Assembly: GCA_900550005.1 (NCBI GenBank)
Contig: URQL01000060.1
Coordinates: forward strand, 1-8,757
Reading direction: 5' to 3'
Length of the DNA: 8,757 nt
From: an uncultured Erysipelotrichaceae bacterium
Lineage (GTDB): Bacteria > Bacillota_I > Bacilli_A > Erysipelotrichales > Coprobacillaceae
Below the pieces are notes generated by a model, which was given only the letters and a program-made list of their open reading frames with translations, was not told the DNA's origin and searched no databases. A program made the translations under genes and the position numbers. Below, piece after piece: positions 6,873 through 8,757 of the stretch; within the stretch, counting starts at the first letter, position 1, and each line of letters begins with the position of its first letter.

Positions 6873-6886
6873 ATCTTAACACTTTC

Positions 6887-6892
6887 ATTATA
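6887..6892 (-). promoter_or_regulatory. -10 box of the likely malQ promoter
   Basis: TATAAT on the minus strand (6892-6887). Transcription would start near G6880, giving a leader of about 55 nt containing the hairpin. The -35 hexamer at 17-bp spacing is TTTCTT (6915-6910), a poor match that overlaps the cre-like site; an activator or another promoter cannot be excluded. Confidence 0.5.
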
Positions 6893-6902
6893 CGCTTTAT
6901 TT

Positions 6903-7322
6903 TCAAAATAAGAAAGCGTTTTCTTTGAATTTAATTTCAATTTCTTCATTTTTAATTTCCATTGTTTGAATAGCAACAGGTAAATTAAACATTTCATAAG
7001 AAAAAATCAATTGGTTACCTTGAATCTTAAAATAATCATTATTTTTAAATAAGGTTTGCATAAAAGAAATGAGTTCAAGATTAAGCAAACGATTCTTTGC
7101 CCTTCCTTCTTCAACATCAATGACAATTCCTTGATTTAAGGCATGAATCGTTCCTTTAGCTGTAATATTCACTCTAAGTCCTTTAAATATTAAATTAAAA
7201 TCTAAAAATAGTGTATCATGAATATAAAGTTTAATATCACTTATTTCCACTTTATAGCGATCTTTAATTTGTTTTTGCACAGTTGGAAGAAATGCTTGGA
7301 TATCTTCTGCATTAATTTTCAT
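6903..7322 (-). CDS. uncharacterised 139-residue beta-rich protein
   Basis: I do not recognise the family. The protein has no signal peptide or membrane segment. After an N-terminal helix (about 5-22) it shows alternating hydrophobic stretches (25-45, 50-70, 98-108, 114-131) typical of a beta-sheet fold, with one predicted helix at about 76-94. A superficial resemblance to small lipid-binding or TULIP-like sheets is speculation. The ATG at 7322 has AGGAGG (7329-7334) 6 nt upstream, and that site overlaps the TAG of the preceding membrane-protein gene, so the two genes are co-transcribed and probably translationally coupled. Its final codons carry the cre-like site of malQ. The alternating hydrophobic pattern, good ribosome-binding site and tight linkage support a real gene. 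Confidence 0.85.
   Translation of the reverse strand: MKINAEDIQAFLPTVQKQIKDRYKVEISDIKLYIHDTLFLDFNLIFKGLRVNITAKGTIHALNQGIVIDVEEGRAKNRLLNLELISFMQTLFKNNDYFKIQGNQLIFSYEMFNLPVAIQTMEIKNEEIEIKFKENAFLF
6911..6924. promoter_or_regulatory. cre-like site (CcpA operator candidate) for malQ
   Basis: The minus strand reads AGAAAACGCTTTCT. It fits the Bacillus cre consensus TGWAARCGYTWNCW at 13 of 14 positions (first T replaced by A) and fits equally well on the other strand. It overlaps the -35 region of the malQ promoter, a position expected to repress. It lies inside the final codons of the 139-residue gene (residues KENAFL), so chance cannot be fully excluded. Confidence 0.5.
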
Positions 7323-7332
7323 AATTAACCTC

Positions 7333-7599
7333 CTAATCTAATTTATGTTTGATTTTTCCAATTAGACTTATAACTTTATTTACTCCAAGTGCGATACTTG
7401 CAATAGGTGAAGCATAACGTTTATAAACTTCCTCACCTAAAGTAGCGACTTCTTCAACTTTAGTTACTGTTTGTTCTAATCGTTTAAACGTTTTTAATAA
7501 TAATTTCACTGTATAAATCAAATTATTAATCACATAGCCAATCGCCATGAATAATAAAATCAAACTAAAAATTAAAATAATCCATAAAAATTGTTCCAT
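7333..7599 (-). CDS. small single-pass membrane protein
   Basis: An 88-residue protein with one clear membrane helix (about 4-28, rich in I, L, F). It is followed by a basic amphipathic stretch (30-41), a possible coiled coil (39-60) and a second, less hydrophobic helix (63-81), ending with a lysine-rich tail. The layout resembles small DUF948-type membrane proteins, but I cannot confirm membership. The N-terminus is probably outside or in the membrane and the basic C-terminal part cytosolic by the positive-inside rule. The ATG at 7599 is chosen because AGGTGA (7605-7610) lies 5 nt upstream; the ATG at 7605 and the GTG at 7608 overlap that site. It shares an operon with the next gene, whose ribosome-binding site overlaps this stop codon, so the two may act together. 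Confidence 0.8.
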   Translation of the reverse strand: MEQFLWIILIFSLILLFMAIGYVINNLIYTVKLLLKTFKRLEQTVTKVEEVATLGEEVYKRYASPIASIALGVNKVISLIGKIKHKLD

Positions 7600-7604
7600 A
7601 TTCA

Positions 7605-7610
7605 TCACCT
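7605..7610 (-). promoter_or_regulatory. ribosome-binding site that decides the membrane-protein start
   Basis: AGGTGA on the minus strand, 5 nt before the ATG at 7599. The two upstream in-frame starts (ATG 7605, GTG 7608) fall within it and lack a site of their own. Confidence 0.65.
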
Positions 7611-7616
7611 AGGTTA

Positions 7617-7645
7617 ATTATACACAATTTTTTCTTATATCTCCA
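7617..7645 (-). promoter_or_regulatory. promoter of the membrane-protein/139-residue-protein unit
   Basis: On the minus strand TGGAGA (7645-7640) matches the -35 consensus at 4 of 6 positions and lies 17 bp before a perfect TATAAT (7622-7617). The -35 box is within the last codons of the nucleotidase gene and the -10 lies just past its stop codon. Transcription would begin near 7610, almost at the ribosome-binding site, so the leader is only about 10 nt. No terminator separates this unit from the nucleotidase gene, so readthrough is also possible. Confidence 0.55.
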
Positions 7646-8144
7646 TGATCTTTTCTAATTCTTTTACGATTGCATAAGGTGGTTGTTCATAATCAATTAA
7701 ATCACCTTGCCATAAGGAACCCACTTTTCCTAAATGGTTAATATCATTTTTAAATTTGATTGCAGATCCTCCATCTTTTATAAATAAATCAAGTCCATTA
7801 TTGTAATCATCTAATAAATAATCCTCTTTAGTAACATGATTTAACACACTCGCTTTTGATTTTCCCACAGGTGGAAAAAAGCGATTTTCTCTTTTTATTT
7901 CTGGTAAATAAAGATCGATCCAACGATCTTTTTCTTCTTTACAATAAGGTGAAGTAATCACACTTGAAGCGATTCCTACTTCAACATCAGGGTGATAGTA
8001 GATAAATAAATGAATTGCTTCAATAATATTTGGATAAGGTTTCAAATTTAAAAAAAATCCCGGTTCCCACATATTTTCTAAACATCTAGCATCTTCATAA
8101 AAGCAAGCTAATGTTCCATCCATATCAATAAATAATCTTTTCAT
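7635..8144 (-). CDS. HAD-family 5'(3')-nucleotidase, NT5C-like
   Basis: A 169-residue HAD-superfamily hydrolase resembling the cytosolic 5'(3')-deoxyribonucleotidase type C family, which dephosphorylates nucleoside monophosphates, often deoxypyrimidines. HAD motif I is FIDMDGT (5-11) with nucleophile D7 and acid/base D9. Motif II is the serine in GIASS (57-61), the motif III lysine is probably K95 or K97, and motif IV is LLDDYN (110-115) with D112 and D113. The short cap between motif I and residue 50 is typical of this group. The substrate is inferred from family resemblance. The ATG at 8144 (third of three in-frame ATGs) is chosen because AGAGGG lies 6 nt before it; the ATG at 8150 abuts that site and the ATG at 8162 has none. 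A good promoter and a palindrome lie upstream. Confidence 0.85.
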   Translation of the reverse strand: MKRLFIDMDGTLACFYEDARCLENMWEPGFFLNLKPYPNIIEAIHLFIYYHPDVEVGIASSVITSPYCKEEKDRWIDLYLPEIKRENRFFPPVGKSKASVLNHVTKEDYLLDDYNNGLDLFIKDGGSAIKFKNDINHLGKVGSLWQGDLIDYEQPPYAIVKELEKIMEI

Positions 8145-8150
8145 AGACAT

Positions 8151-8156
8151 CCCTCT
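8151..8156 (-). promoter_or_regulatory. ribosome-binding site that decides the nucleotidase start
   Basis: AGAGGG on the minus strand, 6 nt before the ATG at 8144 and directly adjoining the ATG at 8150. It supports the shorter product that begins MKRLFIDMDGT. Confidence 0.7.
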
Positions 8157-8179
8157 TTTCATGAATAGAATACACTATT

Positions 8180-8208
8180 TTTATAAAAAAAGAGTCGGAA
8201 TATGTCTA
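8180..8208 (-). promoter_or_regulatory. promoter of the nucleotidase gene
   Basis: On the minus strand TAGACA (8208-8203) matches the -35 consensus at 5 of 6 positions. It is separated by exactly 17 bp from TATAAA (8185-8180), which matches the -10 at 5 of 6. Transcription should begin near 8173, giving a leader of about 29 nt. This is the best-formed promoter of the window. Confidence 0.7.
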
Positions 8209-8213
8209 TGTAG

Positions 8214-8229
8214 CACCTAAATTTAGGTG
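8214..8229. repeat. perfect 16-bp palindrome upstream of the nucleotidase promoter
   Basis: CACCTAAATTTAGGTG is its own reverse complement. One non-matching pair outside it is followed by two more matching pairs (8211-8232). It has no loop and no T run, and it ends 6 bp before the -35 box, centred about 48 bp before the predicted start. It looks more like a dimeric regulator's operator than a terminator; the regulator is unknown. Confidence 0.6.
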
Positions 8230-8242
8230 TTACTTTAATATT

Positions 8243-8270
8243 AAAAAATAAACGAAATTACTCGTTTATT
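8243..8270 (-). terminator. intrinsic terminator of the M3 peptidase gene
   Basis: On the minus strand AATAAACGA (8270-8262) and TCGTTTATT (8255-8247) form a 9-bp stem around the 6-nt loop GTAATT, followed by more Ts (8246-8243). The TAA stop codon of the peptidase (8260-8258) lies in the loop, so the hairpin begins inside the coding region. The stem has only two G-C pairs and is modest. Confidence 0.7.
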
Positions 8271-8757
8271 AATTCAATAAATGTATCAATATCTTCTTCA
8301 ATCATTTTTAAAGAATTTTGCCAAAAACTCTTCTTTGTTAAATCAATACCTACACTCATAGCTACATCTTCTAATGAACATTGCCCAGTTTTAGACAAGA
8401 ATTTTTCATAAGTTAAAGCAAAGCTTGGTCCTTTTTCTAAGTAAAGAGCGTACAATCCTTTAGCAAGTAATAAACCAAATGCATAAGGGAAATTATAATA
8501 ATTATAATCTGCATCATAATAATGTGGCTTCCATGCCCACATATAAGGATGTAGATATTCTGGATCTAAACCATCACCATAAGCTTCTCTTTGTGCTTCT
8601 AACATTAATTCTTTTATTTGACTAACTGTTAATGCACTTTCTTTTCTTGCTTCAAAAACTGACTTTTCGAATAAAAATCTTGAATAAATATCTACTATTA
8701 CTTGTGTACAATCACAGATTTCAGCTTCTAATATAGCTAAAGCTTCATCTTTATTGG
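8258..8757 (-). CDS. pepF: M3 family oligoendopeptidase (PepF-type), C-terminal part
   Basis: The frame is open to the right edge of the window, so this is the last 165 or so residues of a protein usually about 560-600 long. The sequence LHPYMWAWKPHYY, then YNYYNFPYAFGLLLAKGLYALY, then TGQCSLEDVAMSVGIDL and FWQNSLKMIEEDI match the C-terminal region of PepF/M3-type oligoendopeptidases, which cleave short peptides in the cytosol. The tyrosines in YYNFPYAFG correspond to the substrate-binding and transition-state region. The zinc-binding HExxH motif would lie further upstream, outside the window. An internal ATG at 8605 is not a real start: the coding pattern continues upstream without a break (SRFLFEKSVFEARK and so on). 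It ends at a terminator that spans its stop codon. Confidence 0.93.
   Translation of the reverse strand, partial: NKDEALAILEAEICDCTQVIVDIYSRFLFEKSVFEARKESALTVSQIKELMLEAQREAYGDGLDPEYLHPYMWAWKPHYYDADYNYYNFPYAFGLLLAKGLYALYLEKGPSFALTYEKFLSKTGQCSLEDVAMSVGIDLTKKSFWQNSLKMIEEDIDTFIELINE

Noticed and set aside
6779..6997. 72-residue open frame on the minus strand spanning the malQ leader
   Set aside because: It overlaps the end of the 139-residue gene and the start of malQ in another frame and has no ribosome-binding site. It reads across the malQ control region and has no recognisable features.
7483..7496. Second cre-like match TTTAAACGTTTTTA
   Set aside because: 12 of 14 positions match, but both strongly conserved outer G and C are missing. 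It lies in the middle of the 88-residue gene, far from any promoter.
8164..8179. Short inverted repeat AATAG-N6-CTATT downstream of the nucleotidase -10 box
   Set aside because: Five-base arms in an AT-rich leader are expected by chance, and no other sign of an operator is present.
8258..8605. Complete 115-residue gene starting at an ATG at 8605
   Set aside because: The frame continues open to the window edge with M3-peptidase-like sequence, so the ATG is internal.
1..8757. CRISPR arrays, tRNA or rRNA genes, insertion-sequence ends, toxin-antitoxin pairs
   Set aside because: No regularly spaced repeats, cloverleaf patterns, transposase motifs or terminal inverted repeats were found. The DUF4037/DUF4125 pair resembles MNT-type toxin-antitoxin genes only by its nucleotidyltransferase motif, and no R-x4-6-H HEPN motif is evident in DUF4125.

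Overview
The window comes from a strongly AT-rich, low-GC Gram-positive genome. TGG encodes tryptophan throughout and TGA is used as a stop (genes ending at 2547 and 6903), so the standard bacterial code applies and a mycoplasma is unlikely. Gene density, strong purine-rich ribosome-binding sites, and the gene set (M18 aminopeptidase, MalQ, PepF-type M3 peptidase, DUF4037/DUF4125 pair) fit a gut-type Bacillota, plausibly an Erysipelotrichia relative. The taxon is inference. Nine of ten genes lie on the minus strand; the exception is a CoA-binding-domain gene at 3593-3973.

Layout on the minus strand, read in the direction of transcription from high to low coordinates: (a) the C-terminal end of an M3 oligoendopeptidase (8757 down to 8258), closed by a terminator that spans its stop codon; (b) a pyrimidine-type 5'(3')-nucleotidase-like HAD protein (8144-7635) with a well-formed promoter and a perfect 16-bp palindrome just upstream of its -35 box; (c) a two-gene unit of a small single-pass membrane protein (7599-7333) and an unrecognised 139-residue beta-rich protein (7322-6903); (d) malQ (6825-5452), whose control region holds a cre-like site, a -10 box and a terminator-like hairpin directly before the ribosome-binding site; (e) an M18 aminopeptidase (5380-4004). 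It ends at a bidirectional terminator shared with the plus-strand CoA-binding gene.

The least ordinary part is the left third. A tight three-gene operon (3518 down to 179) encodes a predicted cytosolic zinc phospholipase C/D-like protein, a TPR-DUF4037 protein with an intact nucleotidyltransferase signature, and a DUF4125 protein. An 11-bp overlap and a 3-bp gap couple the genes, and one promoter and one terminator flank them. Its promoter overlaps, back to back, that of the CoA-binding gene. The operon's function is unknown; a nucleotidyl-transfer or sensing role is inference from the NTase motif and TPR array.

The remaining genes are housekeeping: peptide turnover (M3, M18), maltodextrin use (MalQ, probably under carbon catabolite control) and nucleotide salvage. 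No mobile element, CRISPR array, tRNA or rRNA was seen. No gene-free stretch exceeds 300 bases; the longest is about 1-178.
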